64,000 nucleotides of DNA from Salegentibacter_A chungangensis (GTDB taxonomy: Bacteria > Bacteroidota > Bacteroidia > Flavobacteriales > Flavobacteriaceae), in contig NZ_JBHTLI010000001.1 in assembly GCF_042678405.1 (NCBI RefSeq), forward strand, positions 2,170,001 to 2,234,000. Reading direction: 5' to 3'. Numbering within the stretch: the stretch's first letter is position 1; the number at the start of each line of letters is the position of its first letter. Position numbers and translations under genes: made by a program. This document shows, one piece after another, positions 1 through 9,271 of the stretch. The notes beneath the pieces were generated by a model. It ran no database searches and had not been told where the DNA came from. It saw nothing but the letters and a program-made list of their open reading frames with translations.

Positions 1-49
1 GACCAGCAAAAAATATATAAAACCCTAACCTCATCCATTCAAAAAACCT

Positions 50-559
50 ATGGAAAAAAGTTATAAAGAATACCTTAACCAGATTAACACCTTTGTTTTT
101 GACGTAGACGGCGTTCTAACCGATGGTACCATTCAGGTTAGCACCCACGGAGAATTATTAAGGACTATGAATATGAAAGACGGGTACGCTATGAAAGCTG
201 CCGTAGAGGCAGGTTATACCGTTTGCATCATTTCCGGCGGAAAAAATGAAGGGGTAAGAAAGCGCCTGCGTGGCCTGGGCATTACCGATATCTACCTTGG
301 TGTTCACGACAAAGTGGAACAGATGGATGAATTCTTCGATATTTACTCTATTAAGCCAGATGAAGTGCTGTATATGGGAGACGACATCCCGGATTACCAC
401 CCTATGAAGCTTGTGGGATTGCCCTGTTGCCCACAAGATGCGGCCCCTGAGATCAAAGAGCTTTCAAAATATGTTTCTCACAGAAAAGGTGGAAAAGGCT
501 GCGTTCGCGATGTTATAGAACAGGTGTTGAAGGTACAGGGAAAATGGATAGAAAAATAA
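50..559 (+). CDS. kdsC: 3-deoxy-D-manno-octulosonate 8-phosphate phosphatase (KdsC)
   Basis: HAD-superfamily phosphatase of 169 residues, the usual KdsC size. It removes phosphate from KDO-8-P in the cytoplasm to give KDO for lipopolysaccharide inner core. The nucleophile motif FDVDGVLTDG puts Asp18 and Asp20 in the active site, and the late motif MGDDIPDY supplies the metal-binding acidic pair. There is no cap domain, as expected for this tetrameric class C0 HAD family. The next gene starts 4 bp after the stop, so it leads a compact operon. A KdsB gene for the next KDO step lies at 12797-13543. Confidence 0.93.
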   Translation: MEKSYKEYLNQINTFVFDVDGVLTDGTIQVSTHGELLRTMNMKDGYAMKAAVEAGYTVCIISGGKNEGVRKRLRGLGITDIYLGVHDKVEQMDEFFDIYSIKPDEVLYMGDDIPDYHPMKLVGLPCCPQDAAPEIKELSKYVSHRKGGKGCVRDVIEQVLKVQGKWIEK

Positions 560-563
560 TCGG

Positions 564-890
564 ATGAACTGGCTTTTACTGGTTATAGCAGGCTTGTTTG
601 AAGTGGGGTTCGCCTTTTGTCTTGGTAAGGTAAAAGTAAGTGCCGGAAATACTGCAGCATTTTGGTTTGCCGGTTTCATCCTTTCTTTATGCCTTAGTAT
701 GATCTTACTTTACAAAGCAAGCCAAAGCCTGCCTATTGGAACAGCCTATGCGGTATGGACAGGTATTGGTGCCGTGGGCACGGTAATTCTGGGAATCCTG
801 GTCTTCAAAGAACCTGTACACTTCTGGCGCATCTTTTTTCTGAGTACTCTTATCATTTCTCTGGTGGGATTAAAATTTGTCACTAACTAA
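564..890 (+). CDS. Small multidrug resistance (SMR) family exporter, Gdx/SugE-like
   Basis: A 108-residue protein with four predicted transmembrane helices, the standard SMR architecture; SMR proteins work as dual-topology dimers driven by proton exchange. Glu13 in helix 1 matches the conserved coupling glutamate. The GTAYAVWTGIGAVGT stretch in helix 3 is typical of the family, and the FKEP motif fits the guanidinium-exporting Gdx/SugE branch better than EmrE, although substrate cannot be settled by eye. It is packed between kdsC and a UbiA gene with gaps of 4 and 9 bp, suggesting co-transcription. Confidence 0.85.
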   Translation: MNWLLLVIAGLFEVGFAFCLGKVKVSAGNTAAFWFAGFILSLCLSMILLYKASQSLPIGTAYAVWTGIGAVGTVILGILVFKEPVHFWRIFFLSTLIISLVGLKFVTN

Positions 891-899
891 TTTTCCGTA

Positions 900-1811
900 A
901 TGTATTCATTCCTAAAACTCATCAGGTACAAGAACCTCATCTTTATTGCCCTTACCCAATTGCTCATAAAGTATAGTCTGTTTAACCTGATGGATGCGGA
1001 TACCGTGCTCAGCGATTTTGGTTATTCCTTGATGATCTTCGCTAATATCTGTCTGGCCGCTTCAGGATATATCATTAATGACATCTATGATGTGGCTTCC
1101 GACAAGATTAATAAGCCTGAAAAAATGATCGTTGGAAAAAAGATCTCTGAAAAGACCGCCACCCGCTTTTTTTTCCTATTAAGCATTATTGGTGTAGGCA
1201 TAGGGTTCTACCTCGCCAACCTGGTTGATAAACCGGGATTTACGGCAATATTCGTATTTTCCTCTGCCCTGCTCTACCTCTATGCTTCCTATTTGCAACA
1301 GGTAATCCTCGCCGGAAATATCCTGATAAGCATCCTGGTTGCAGGAGTTGTTCTCCTGCCGGGGCTTATAGACCTGTTCCCAGCCACAAATGAATTTAAT
1401 AAGCAAAATCAATCCCTTATCTTCTCCATCTTACTGGACTATACCCTATTCGCTTTTCTTCTAAACCTTTTAAGGGAGATGGTAAAGGACCAGGAAGATA
1501 TTAACGGGGATTACAATGCCGGAATTACAACCCTCCCCATCGTATATGGAGTGCAGCGAACAAATAAGGTGATCTTTGGACTAGGCTTATTTACTGCAGG
1601 AATAATCATATATTATGTATATAGTTACCTGTTTGAAAATATTGCTGCGGTGTTATATACACTCATTCTCATCCTGGGACCACTTTTCTATTTTCTGGCC
1701 TACATTCCCACGGCCAGCAGGAAAAAAGAATTCACCAGATTGAGCATTGTTCTTAAACTTGTGCTATTTTTTGGCTTAATCTCGATCGGATTACATCAAT
1801 ATATAATTTAA
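900..1811 (+). CDS. UbiA-family prenyltransferase, geranylgeranylglycerol-phosphate geranylgeranyltransferase-like
   Basis: A 303-residue polytopic membrane protein with the two Asp-rich motifs of UbiA prenyltransferases: INDIYDVASDKINKPEK (N-D-x-x-D-x-x-x-D) near residue 60 and KDQEDINGDYNAG near residue 198. These bind the prenyl diphosphate through magnesium. Flavobacterial members next to maf are commonly named for the archaeal-type lipid enzyme, but the true substrate in Bacteroidota is uncertain. The stop is 4 bp before the maf start, so the two are probably co-transcribed. Confidence 0.82.
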   Translation: MYSFLKLIRYKNLIFIALTQLLIKYSLFNLMDADTVLSDFGYSLMIFANICLAASGYIINDIYDVASDKINKPEKMIVGKKISEKTATRFFFLLSIIGVGIGFYLANLVDKPGFTAIFVFSSALLYLYASYLQQVILAGNILISILVAGVVLLPGLIDLFPATNEFNKQNQSLIFSILLDYTLFAFLLNLLREMVKDQEDINGDYNAGITTLPIVYGVQRTNKVIFGLGLFTAGIIIYYVYSYLFENIAAVLYTLILILGPLFYFLAYIPTASRKKEFTRLSIVLKLVLFFGLISIGLHQYII

Positions 1812-1815
1812 AATT

Positions 1816-2406
1816 ATGCTGAAAGACTTTCTAAAAGACAAAGAGATCATCCTTGCTTCAGGCTCACCAAGAAGACAGAATTTCTTTGAAGAACTCGAAA
1901 TACCCTTCAGGGTAGATGTGCGCCCGGTAAAAGAAGAGTACCCCCATTACCTGAAGGATGAGGCCATAACCGATTTTCTTGCTGAGCTTAAAGCAGAAGC
2001 CTTCCAGGGAGAGCTTGCAGAGAATCAGATCCTGATCACCAGTGACACCATTGTCTGTAATGAGGGAAATGCTATGGGGAAACCGGCAAGCGATAATGAG
2101 GCCTTCGAAATGATCTCCTCCCTCTCCGGCAAAACCCATCAGGTAATCACCTCGGTTTGTTTTACAACTCCCAAAAAACAGATAACGGTAAATTGCAGGA
2201 CCAATGTCACTTTTAAGGATCTCACTAAAGAGGAGATAGAATATTACATCAAGCACTACAAAACTTCAGATAAGGCAGGCGGATATGCCATCCAGGAATG
2301 GATAGGCCTTATTGGGATCACACATATTGAGGGGAGCTATTTTAACGTTGTGGGACTCCCTACACATTTGGTTTATGACTGCCTCCTGGAAATTGGTCGA
2401 TTTTAA
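1816..2406 (+). CDS. maf: Maf-family nucleoside triphosphate pyrophosphatase
   Basis: A 196-residue Maf/Ham1-fold protein. The N-terminal ILASGSPRR motif (residues 12-20) is the Maf signature for binding the triphosphate, and SGKTHQVITSVC and DKAGGYAIQ are the other conserved blocks. Family members hydrolyse non-canonical or canonical nucleoside triphosphates (dTTP/UTP or m7GTP); the YAIQ block suggests the dTTP/UTP branch. It sits in the same tight operon as the UbiA gene. The name septum formation inhibitor is historical. Confidence 0.92.
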   Translation: MLKDFLKDKEIILASGSPRRQNFFEELEIPFRVDVRPVKEEYPHYLKDEAITDFLAELKAEAFQGELAENQILITSDTIVCNEGNAMGKPASDNEAFEMISSLSGKTHQVITSVCFTTPKKQITVNCRTNVTFKDLTKEEIEYYIKHYKTSDKAGGYAIQEWIGLIGITHIEGSYFNVVGLPTHLVYDCLLEIGRF

Positions 2407-2436
2407 TTTTTGTATTTTTATTCAAAACAACAAAAA

Positions 2437-3327
2437 ATGCTCCGGTCAGTTATATACATTCTGGTTGCTTTAGCTTTTACGGCGTGTAAGGATTATGCTG
2501 AACCTAAAAGAGAAAAGAAGGAGTTATCGGAAGAATTTAAGAAATACTGGTTTTCGGGAAAAGCCGAAATCACCAGCTATAAACTGGAACAGGCCAGATA
2601 TGGAGAAGTAAGAGAAGGCACGGCGGTACTGGTTTATGTGACAGAAGACTTTCTTCCCCGCATACAGGTAAAAGCAAACCATCAGGATGAGAAAAACATC
2701 CCTGTATTAAAACTCAACTCCACTAAGAAATTCATCACGGGGATTTATCCTTACAGCATTATGGAGAGCAGCTTTTACCCCGTTCATAACAACAGGCACG
2801 CGTTAAAAGTTTCTGCTTCAGTGCAGGAATGGTGTGGGCAGGTCTATATGCAGCTTAATAACAGGGAACAATTTGAGATTATAAGCCATTCCTATTTTGA
2901 GGGAGAAGCCGATAAAAATTTTACGGCCCCGCAAACCAACCTGGAGAACGAGATCTGGAATATTATCAGGATAGACCCTTCCAGCCTTCCGCAGGGGGAA
3001 ACAGAAATGATCCCATCTTTTGAGTATTTAAGACTTCAGCATAAACCGCTTAAGCCCTATCGCGTTAATTTAAATCTGGACACCAAAGATTCCCTAAGAA
3101 TATACACTATAAACTATCCCGATTTGGACAGAAAACTGAAAGTATATTTCAGCAAAGACTTCCCTTATACCATAGAGAAATGGGAAGAAACAGTAAAAAG
3201 CGGGTTTGGGGATAATACCGAAACAATCACCACGCGGACAGAAAAAATGAAATCTTTAAAGACTGCATACTGGAAAAAGAACAGGAATAAAGACATATAT
3301 TTGCGTAAAAAACTAGGCTTAGACTAA
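2437..3327 (+). CDS. Lipoprotein of unknown function
   Basis: I take the ATG at 2437; the frame is open upstream but only from a TTG. The protein of 296 residues begins with a lipoprotein signal peptide ending LAFTAC, so Cys would be lipidated and the protein sits in the periplasm or on an outer-membrane leaflet. No catalytic motif is recognised. It begins 30 bp after maf, and its stop overlaps the next start as TAATG, which couples it to the MscS-like gene. A plausible TAATTTTTG promoter-like stretch lies just before the start. Confidence 0.75.
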   Translation: MLRSVIYILVALAFTACKDYAEPKREKKELSEEFKKYWFSGKAEITSYKLEQARYGEVREGTAVLVYVTEDFLPRIQVKANHQDEKNIPVLKLNSTKKFITGIYPYSIMESSFYPVHNNRHALKVSASVQEWCGQVYMQLNNREQFEIISHSYFEGEADKNFTAPQTNLENEIWNIIRIDPSSLPQGETEMIPSFEYLRLQHKPLKPYRVNLNLDTKDSLRIYTINYPDLDRKLKVYFSKDFPYTIEKWEETVKSGFGDNTETITTRTEKMKSLKTAYWKKNRNKDIYLRKKLGLD

Positions 3328-3866
3328 TGTACGAATTGCTATCTACTTACCGCACAGAACTTGGCTACACGGTAGCTACCATCGTTTTTTTATTCATAAT
3401 GCAATTCCTCCTGAGAAAAACGGCTCACAGGGTGGGAAAACGCAGTGAGATCAACATTACCAGGACCAGGCTAATGTTCAAATACATCAATATCCTTATT
3501 GTTTTAATTGCAGTTTTCCTGTTATCCCTTGCCTGGGGCGTAGGCCTTACTGAGCTCTCCCTGGTCTTTTCTTCGGTATTCGCGGTGCTGGGAGTTGCCC
3601 TGTTCGCAATCTGGTCTATACTAAGCAATATTACATCAGGAATAATTCTTTTCTTTTCCTTTCCATATAAAATTGGGGATAAGATAAAGATCCACGACAA
3701 AGAAAGTCCTATTGAAGCAATTATAGAGGATATCAAGGCTTTTCACTTACACTTAAGAACCATAGATGGAGAACTGATCACATACCCAAACAACCTTGTT
3801 CTTCAAAAAGCAGTCTCTCTTATAGAAAAGGACGTCTATGCCGATGAAGGCAAAGACTCTTTATAA
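3327..3866 (+). CDS. Small MscS-family mechanosensitive channel-like protein
   Basis: A 179-residue protein with transmembrane segments near residues 14-28, 52-70 and 78-105, followed by a short beta domain (NITSGIILFFSFPYKIGDKI matches the MscS pore helix/beta junction). Known MscS proteins relieve osmotic pressure. This one is short: it keeps the pore-lining helix and beta domain but lacks the large C-terminal alpha-beta cage of E. coli MscS. Its start overlaps the lipoprotein stop by one base, indicating translational coupling. Confidence 0.78.
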   Translation: MYELLSTYRTELGYTVATIVFLFIMQFLLRKTAHRVGKRSEINITRTRLMFKYINILIVLIAVFLLSLAWGVGLTELSLVFSSVFAVLGVALFAIWSILSNITSGIILFFSFPYKIGDKIKIHDKESPIEAIIEDIKAFHLHLRTIDGELITYPNNLVLQKAVSLIEKDVYADEGKDSL

Positions 3867-3903
3867 AAGCCGAAGAAAAGAGACGCAAAAGCGGTTAAAT
3901 TTT

Positions 3904-3911
3904 TATATTTG
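3904..3911 (+). promoter_or_regulatory. Bacteroidota -7 promoter box (TATATTTG)
   Basis: Exact match to the TAnnTTTG -7 consensus of the Bacteroidota primary sigma factor, 26 bp before the PIG-L start codon. It opens a new transcription unit after the MscS-like gene. No clear -33 TTTG box was confirmed. Confidence 0.5.
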
Positions 3912-3937
3912 GTTCTATTCCTTTTAAAAACCGCCTA

Positions 3938-6427
3938 ATGCGTAAGCTTTCATTTTTTCTTGCTTTACTATTCTCTATAAGTCTGAACGCCCAGGCTCCG
4001 GAAAAATTAAGCTCTTCTGATATATACCAGAAGATTAAAAAATTGAATTTCCTGGGAACTGTGCTTTATATCGCTGCTCATCCCGATGATGAGAACACAA
4101 GGCTCATCTCCTATTTCTCTAATGAGGTCAATGCCAGAACAGGCTATCTCTCGATCACCCGTGGTGATGGAGGACAAAATTTAATAGGTCCTGAAATACG
4201 GGAACAACTTGGGATTATAAGAACCCAGGAGTTACTGGCGGCAAGAAAGATAGATGGCGGAGAACAATTCTTTACCAGAGCCAATGATTTTGGCTATTCT
4301 AAAACCCCTTCAGAAACCCTCAGGATCTGGAACAAAGATAAAGTGTTAAGTGATGTGGTGCGGGTCATCAGGAAGTTCAGACCCGATGTTATTATTAACC
4401 GTTTTGATCACCGAACCCCCGGAACAACTCACGGCCATCACACCTCTTCGGCAATACTTAGCGTTGAGGCATTTGACCTGGCAGGCAATAAGAACGCCTT
4501 TAAGGAGCAGCTCACCACCACGCAAACCTGGCAACCGGAAAGACTGTTTTTCAACACCTCTCCCTGGTTCTATGGAGGGCAGGAAGCATTCGACCAGGCC
4601 GACAAGTCTAATTTTATGGAATTCGATACCGGGGTGTATTTTCCGCTTAAAGGACTATCAAATCCGGAGATCGCCTCGATAAGCCGAAGCCAGCACAGAT
4701 CGCAAGGTTTTGGCAGCAGCGGCAGCCGGGGAAGCCAGATGGAATACCTGGAGCTTATTAATGGAAATATGCCGCAAACTGATGAAGGTATATTCGCGGG
4801 TATAGATACCAGCTGGAGCCGCGTAAAAGGAGGTGAAAAAATTGGAAAGATCCTTGCGGAGGTTGAAAAGGACTTCGACTTTACCGATCCGCAGGCAAGT
4901 ATTCCGAAATTAACAGTAGCCTATCAGCTAATCAAGGATCTTGACAATGACCACTGGAGATCCATCAAAACCAAAGAAATAAAGTCTATAATCCAGGCTT
5001 GTGCAGGCCTTTATCTTGAAGCAGTAGCCGAAACAAGCTATGCCACTCCGGGAGCACTTATTCCGGTACAACTGGAAGCCATTAACCGTAGTGATGCCGA
5101 TATCCGCTTACTGGAGATTCAGCTTAGTCCTAACGATTCTCATATAGAACCAAATGTTAGCCTGAAAAACAATATTGGCTGGGCTAATGCAATTACACTT
5201 AAAATTCCGAAAAACAGTTTATTCACCTCCCCTTACTGGCTCAAGAAAGAGCATAGTATTGGAATGTATCAGGTAGAAGATAATAGCCTTATTAGCCAGG
5301 CAGAAACCCCGGAATATACAAGAGCCACTTTCAGGCTGAAAATAAACGAAACGGAGATCCCTTTCGAAAAACGCATAGTTCATAAATATACCGACCCGGT
5401 AAAAGGGGAAACCTATCAGCCTTTCGAGATCGTACCGGCCGTCTCAGTTGAGTTCACTGAAGACATGCTGATCTTTGACAATGAAGATCCTAAAACAGTT
5501 TCGGTTAAGGTGATTTCTGCTAAAGACAGCATTGAAGGGACGCTCTCTCTAAAAGCTGAAGGAAACTGGAAAATTGAGCCTCTAAGTACAAAGTTTAATA
5601 TTCCAAAAAAAGGAGGTGCGGCCAGCCTTCAGTTTCTCATCACTCCTCCTTCTAGGCAAAGCGAGGTTACCTTAAAACCGGAAGTAATGATAGGAGAGAA
5701 ATCCTATTCAGATAAGCTGGTAAGAATAGAATACCCCCACTTCCCAACTCAAACCCTGGTAATGCCTTCCGGCCTGAAAATGGCTAAGCTCGATATAGAG
5801 AAGCACGGAGAACAAATAGGTTATATAGAAGGTGCCGGCGATATAGTTCCTGAAAGCCTGGAACAAATAGGATATAATGTCACAAAATTAAGCCCTCAGG
5901 ATATCACTGCCGAGATCCTTTCAAAATTCGATGCAGTAGTAATAGGGATCAGGGCCTATAACACAGTTGAAGAGTTAAAGTTCAAACAGTCAGAATTGTT
6001 CAGCTATGTAGAAAATGGAGGTACGCTCATCACACAGTATAACACCAGCCGGGGCCTGGTTACAGATAGGCTCTCCCCTTTTGAACTTAAGCTTTCCAGG
6101 GACAGGGTAACCGAAGAAAATGCGGAAGTGACGTTTCTTGCTCCGCAACATCCCCTTCTAAATTACCCAAATAAGATCACAAAAAAGGATTTTGATGGAT
6201 GGGTCCAGGAGCGCGGTCTTTACTTTCCCGATGAGTGGAGCGAAGAATTCACCCCCATTCTGTCTATGCACGATCAGGGTGAAAGCCCTAAACAGGGAAG
6301 TCTGCTTGTAGCCAAATACGGAAAGGGTTATTACATTTATACAGGGCTTAGCTTCTTCAGGGAATTTCCGGCGGGAGTTCCGGGAGCCTACCGCTTATTT
6401 GCTAATATGATCTCAATAGGAAAATAA
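3938..6427 (+). CDS. Secreted PIG-L family deacetylase-like protein
   Basis: An 829-residue protein with a signal peptide ending near SLNAQA. The PIG-L/LmbE domain starts at about residue 40: AAHPDDEN (His48, Asp50, Asp51) is the zinc-binding motif, and GTTHGHHTSS supplies the second histidines. Family members remove acetyl groups from N-acetylglucosamine-type substrates. A long beta-rich middle region follows, then a C-terminal part resembling a class I glutamine-amidotransferase/ThuA fold (VIGIRAYN, ENGGTLITQYN). The start of the next small gene overlaps its stop (TAATG). Its exact carbohydrate target is not visible. Confidence 0.85.
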   Translation: MRKLSFFLALLFSISLNAQAPEKLSSSDIYQKIKKLNFLGTVLYIAAHPDDENTRLISYFSNEVNARTGYLSITRGDGGQNLIGPEIREQLGIIRTQELLAARKIDGGEQFFTRANDFGYSKTPSETLRIWNKDKVLSDVVRVIRKFRPDVIINRFDHRTPGTTHGHHTSSAILSVEAFDLAGNKNAFKEQLTTTQTWQPERLFFNTSPWFYGGQEAFDQADKSNFMEFDTGVYFPLKGLSNPEIASISRSQHRSQGFGSSGSRGSQMEYLELINGNMPQTDEGIFAGIDTSWSRVKGGEKIGKILAEVEKDFDFTDPQASIPKLTVAYQLIKDLDNDHWRSIKTKEIKSIIQACAGLYLEAVAETSYATPGALIPVQLEAINRSDADIRLLEIQLSPNDSHIEPNVSLKNNIGWANAITLKIPKNSLFTSPYWLKKEHSIGMYQVEDNSLISQAETPEYTRATFRLKINETEIPFEKRIVHKYTDPVKGETYQPFEIVPAVSVEFTEDMLIFDNEDPKTVSVKVISAKDSIEGTLSLKAEGNWKIEPLSTKFNIPKKGGAASLQFLITPPSRQSEVTLKPEVMIGEKSYSDKLVRIEYPHFPTQTLVMPSGLKMAKLDIEKHGEQIGYIEGAGDIVPESLEQIGYNVTKLSPQDITAEILSKFDAVVIGIRAYNTVEELKFKQSELFSYVENGGTLITQYNTSRGLVTDRLSPFELKLSRDRVTEENAEVTFLAPQHPLLNYPNKITKKDFDGWVQERGLYFPDEWSEEFTPILSMHDQGESPKQGSLLVAKYGKGYYIYTGLSFFREFPAGVPGAYRLFANMISIGK

Positions 6428-6537
6428 TGGAAGAAAAACCGGAAAAATATATCTGGAAAAAGAGTTACAGCCTGGTACTTATAGCCAATGCACTGTATAT
6501 AGTTTTGTTTTATTTTGTAATGACAATTTTCGCCTGA
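6427..6537 (+). CDS. 36-residue single-span membrane protein
   Basis: ATG overlaps the PIG-L stop codon in the sequence TAATG, and the stop lies 1 bp before the symporter ATG, so the frame is squeezed exactly between two genes. The peptide has a charged N-terminus (MEEKPEKYIWKK) and one hydrophobic helix of about 20 residues ending FYFVMTIFA. The precise fit and the helix argue that it is translated. It may be a small partner of the symporter; no family is recognised. Confidence 0.6.
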   Translation: MEEKPEKYIWKKSYSLVLIANALYIVLFYFVMTIFA

Positions 6538-6538
6538 T

Positions 6539-8242
6539 ATGCAGTTAATAGATTGGTTGGTACTTATTGGAACCATTGGCTTTATTGTACTTTACGGGGT
6601 ATACAGATCCAGAGGCAGCAAGAACGTACAAGAGTATATAAAAGGTGGAAATAATTCTCATTGGTGGACTATTGGTTTATCAGTAATGGCCACTCAGGCC
6701 AGTGCGATCACCTTTCTTTCCACCCCGGGACAGGCATTTCATGACGGAATGGGCTTTGTACAGTTCTACTTTGGTCTCCCCATTGCAATGGTGATCATTT
6801 GCATGGTCTTTATTCCTATTTATCACCGGCTTAAGGTCTATACTGCCTATGAATACCTGGAGTCAAGATTCGACAGAAAGACACGCGTTCTAACTGCACT
6901 GCTGTTCCTAATACAAAGAGGACTTGCAGCCGGCCTTACCATCTTTGCTCCCGCCATAATCCTTTCTGCCGTTTTAGGCTGGAATCTAACGGGGCTCACG
7001 GTGCTTATTGGAGTACTCGTTATAATCTATACGGTTTCAGGAGGAACCAGAGCCGTAAGCGTTACCCATAAACAACAAATGGCGGTGATCCTTACCGGGA
7101 TGATCGCAACTTTTTTTATTATTCTAAGCTTTCTTCCTGAAAACATCAACTTTACCAAGGCCCTGGAGATTGCAGGCTCCAGCGGTAAAATGGACGTTCT
7201 GGATTTTTCCATAGATCTCGAAAACCGATATACGGTATGGAGCGGATTGATAGGGGGATCTTTCCTTGCACTCTCCTACTTCGGAACAGATCAAAGCCAG
7301 GTGCAACGCTATTTAACCGGGAAATCTGTGCGGGAAAGTCAATTAGGGATGATCTTCAATGGTTTACTCAAAGTGCCGTTACAGTTCTTTATCCTGTTGG
7401 TTGGAGTGATGGTATTCGTCTTCTATCAATTTAACTCCGCCCCGCTTAACTTTAATCCTGCAGCTACAGAAACGGTGCTGAACTCAGATTATTCTGAACA
7501 ATATCAGGACCTGATGCTGGAGCACGAAAAGCTTCAGGAGCGAAAACAGGAACTTACTCTCAATTATGCGGAATTGGGGGAAAATGTATCTTCATACCAA
7601 AGACAGGAGTTCGAAGAAAAGCTAAATATGGTAAACCAGGCCGAACTCTCAACCCGGGACAAGGCAAGGATTTTCATTGAAGCTGCCGATGAGGAAGCCG
7701 AAAGCAATGACAAGGATTATGTATTTATCCACTTCATCCTGAATAACCTGCCACGCGGGCTTATAGGACTTTTACTGGCGGTGATCCTTTCTGCCGCGAT
7801 GTCTTCAACCGCCTCCGAACTTAACGCACTGGCCTCCACAACCGCGATAGATATTTATAAGAGAAACCTAAAAACCGAAAAGAGCGATGAGCACTTCCTT
7901 AAAGCTTCAAAGTGGTTTACCCTTCTCTGGGGTCTAATTGCCATTGGGTTCGCCAGTGTTGCAGACCTTTTTGACAACCTTATTCAACTGGTAAATATTA
8001 TAGGTTCCATATTTTATGGTAATGTACTGGGGGTATTCCTGCTCGCCTTTTTTATAAAATATGTAAAAAGCAACGCCGTGTTCATAGCAGCCATAATCAC
8101 CCAGGTGATTATCATTGGAATCTGGATGCTGGACGGAGTACCTTATTTATGGCTAAACCTAATTGGTTGTGCTTTGGTGATAAGTATCGCTCTATTGCTA
8201 GAAAGATTCATTAAAACCGATCAAAATGCCGCTGAAGTATGA
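6539..8242 (+). CDS. Sodium:solute symporter (SSS family)
   Basis: A 567-residue protein with 13 or more transmembrane helices, the LeuT-like sodium symporter architecture. The early TM1-TM2 region (WTIGLSVMATQASAITFLS) and SAAMSSTASELNALAS in a later helix match the sodium-binding parts of the SSS family. A hydrophilic, coiled-coil-like insertion of roughly 70 residues lies near residues 315-395. Substrate is unknown; the neighbouring PIG-L and Gfo/Idh genes suggest a sugar or sialic-acid-like compound, which is inference. The stop overlaps the next start by 4 bp (ATGA). Confidence 0.9.
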   Translation: MQLIDWLVLIGTIGFIVLYGVYRSRGSKNVQEYIKGGNNSHWWTIGLSVMATQASAITFLSTPGQAFHDGMGFVQFYFGLPIAMVIICMVFIPIYHRLKVYTAYEYLESRFDRKTRVLTALLFLIQRGLAAGLTIFAPAIILSAVLGWNLTGLTVLIGVLVIIYTVSGGTRAVSVTHKQQMAVILTGMIATFFIILSFLPENINFTKALEIAGSSGKMDVLDFSIDLENRYTVWSGLIGGSFLALSYFGTDQSQVQRYLTGKSVRESQLGMIFNGLLKVPLQFFILLVGVMVFVFYQFNSAPLNFNPAATETVLNSDYSEQYQDLMLEHEKLQERKQELTLNYAELGENVSSYQRQEFEEKLNMVNQAELSTRDKARIFIEAADEEAESNDKDYVFIHFILNNLPRGLIGLLLAVILSAAMSSTASELNALASTTAIDIYKRNLKTEKSDEHFLKASKWFTLLWGLIAIGFASVADLFDNLIQLVNIIGSIFYGNVLGVFLLAFFIKYVKSNAVFIAAIITQVIIIGIWMLDGVPYLWLNLIGCALVISIALLLERFIKTDQNAAEV

Positions 8243-9213
8243 AGAATGAAAAAATAAAATGGGGAATCCTGGGGCTTGGTAAGATAGCCGGAAAGTTTGC
8301 CCGTGGCCTTGAGCACATAGATGGTTCCGAATTATATGCCGTTGCCAGCCGGTCAATTTCAAAAGCAAAAGAATTTGCAAGGGAATTCCCTGAAGCAAGA
8401 CCTTACGGAAGCTATGAGGAAATGCTGAAAGATGAAAATATTGATGTGATCTATATAGCCACGCCCCACGTATTTCATCTGGAGCACAGTTTACTTAGCC
8501 TGAAACATGACAAAGCCGTGTTATGCGAAAAACCTTTTGCCCTTAATACTTCCCAGGTTGAAGAAATGATCACTATGGCAAAAAACAAAGATTTATTCCT
8601 GATGGAAGCTATGTGGACACAATTTCTTCCTCATTTCAAATTTGTGAAACAAGTAATAGAGTCAGGAAAGTATGGAAAAATCAGGAACCTGAAAGCCAAT
8701 TTCGGGTTTGAAGCGCCCGTAGACTACAACAAAAGGCTTTATAATAAAGCTCTTGGAGGCGGAAGCCTTCTGGATATCGGGATCTATCCGGTATTTATGG
8801 CTCTGAGCCTGCTTGGAGAGCCCGAAAAATTTCAGGCGAAAGCGGAATTCTCAAAGACCGGGATAGATCAACACTGTGATATCATCTTTGAATATCCGGG
8901 AGGAACAGAAGCAAAACTCCAAAGCAGTATTGTAAAGAAAACCGATACTGCGGCCAAAATAGTATTAGAAAAAGCCACGATAACCCTTAATTCCAGGTTT
9001 CACGAACCAACTTCAGTAACTATTTCCACAGCAGAAGGAGAAGAAATAAAGGAGTTTGAAACCTCTGGAAACGGTTACAATTTTGAAGCAGAACACGTAG
9101 AAAGAATGCTCAGGGAAGGCAGAAAGGAAAGCACGGAAATGACCTTTGAAAAAAGCCTGAGCCTGATCCGGCATTTAGATATGATAAGGAATAAGATAGA
9201 CCTTGATTATTAG
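8239..9213 (+). CDS. Gfo/Idh/MocA family oxidoreductase
   Basis: A 324-residue NAD(P)-dependent oxidoreductase. The Rossmann glycine motif GLGKIAGKFARG is at the N-terminus, and CEKPFALN near residue 97 contains the family's catalytic lysine. The C-terminal half is the alpha/beta substrate domain (KANFGFEAP, GGGSLLDIGIYP). Such enzymes act on sugars, inositols or dihydrodiols. It is translationally coupled to the symporter by a 4-bp overlap, implying that a transported compound is oxidised. A strong hairpin terminator follows directly. Confidence 0.9.
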   Translation: MKNEKIKWGILGLGKIAGKFARGLEHIDGSELYAVASRSISKAKEFAREFPEARPYGSYEEMLKDENIDVIYIATPHVFHLEHSLLSLKHDKAVLCEKPFALNTSQVEEMITMAKNKDLFLMEAMWTQFLPHFKFVKQVIESGKYGKIRNLKANFGFEAPVDYNKRLYNKALGGGSLLDIGIYPVFMALSLLGEPEKFQAKAEFSKTGIDQHCDIIFEYPGGTEAKLQSSIVKKTDTAAKIVLEKATITLNSRFHEPTSVTISTAEGEEIKEFETSGNGYNFEAEHVERMLREGRKESTEMTFEKSLSLIRHLDMIRNKIDLDY

Positions 9214-9218
9214 TAAAA

Positions 9219-9256
9219 TAAAAAAGGCCTTCCATATTGTTGAAGGCCTTTTTTTA
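9219..9256. terminator. Bidirectional rho-independent terminator
   Basis: Stem AAAAAGGCCTTC / GAAGGCCTTTTT with a short loop and an A/T tract on each side. It lies between two convergent genes (Gfo/Idh on plus, DUF2911 on minus) and can serve both. Confidence 0.85.
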
Positions 9257-9271
9257 TGAGTTAAGTTAAGC

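Noticed and set aside
4350..4682. 110-residue plus-strand frame inside the PIG-L gene
   Set aside because: Out-of-frame shadow of a well-supported gene with AHPDDEN and HHTSS motifs; no own start context.
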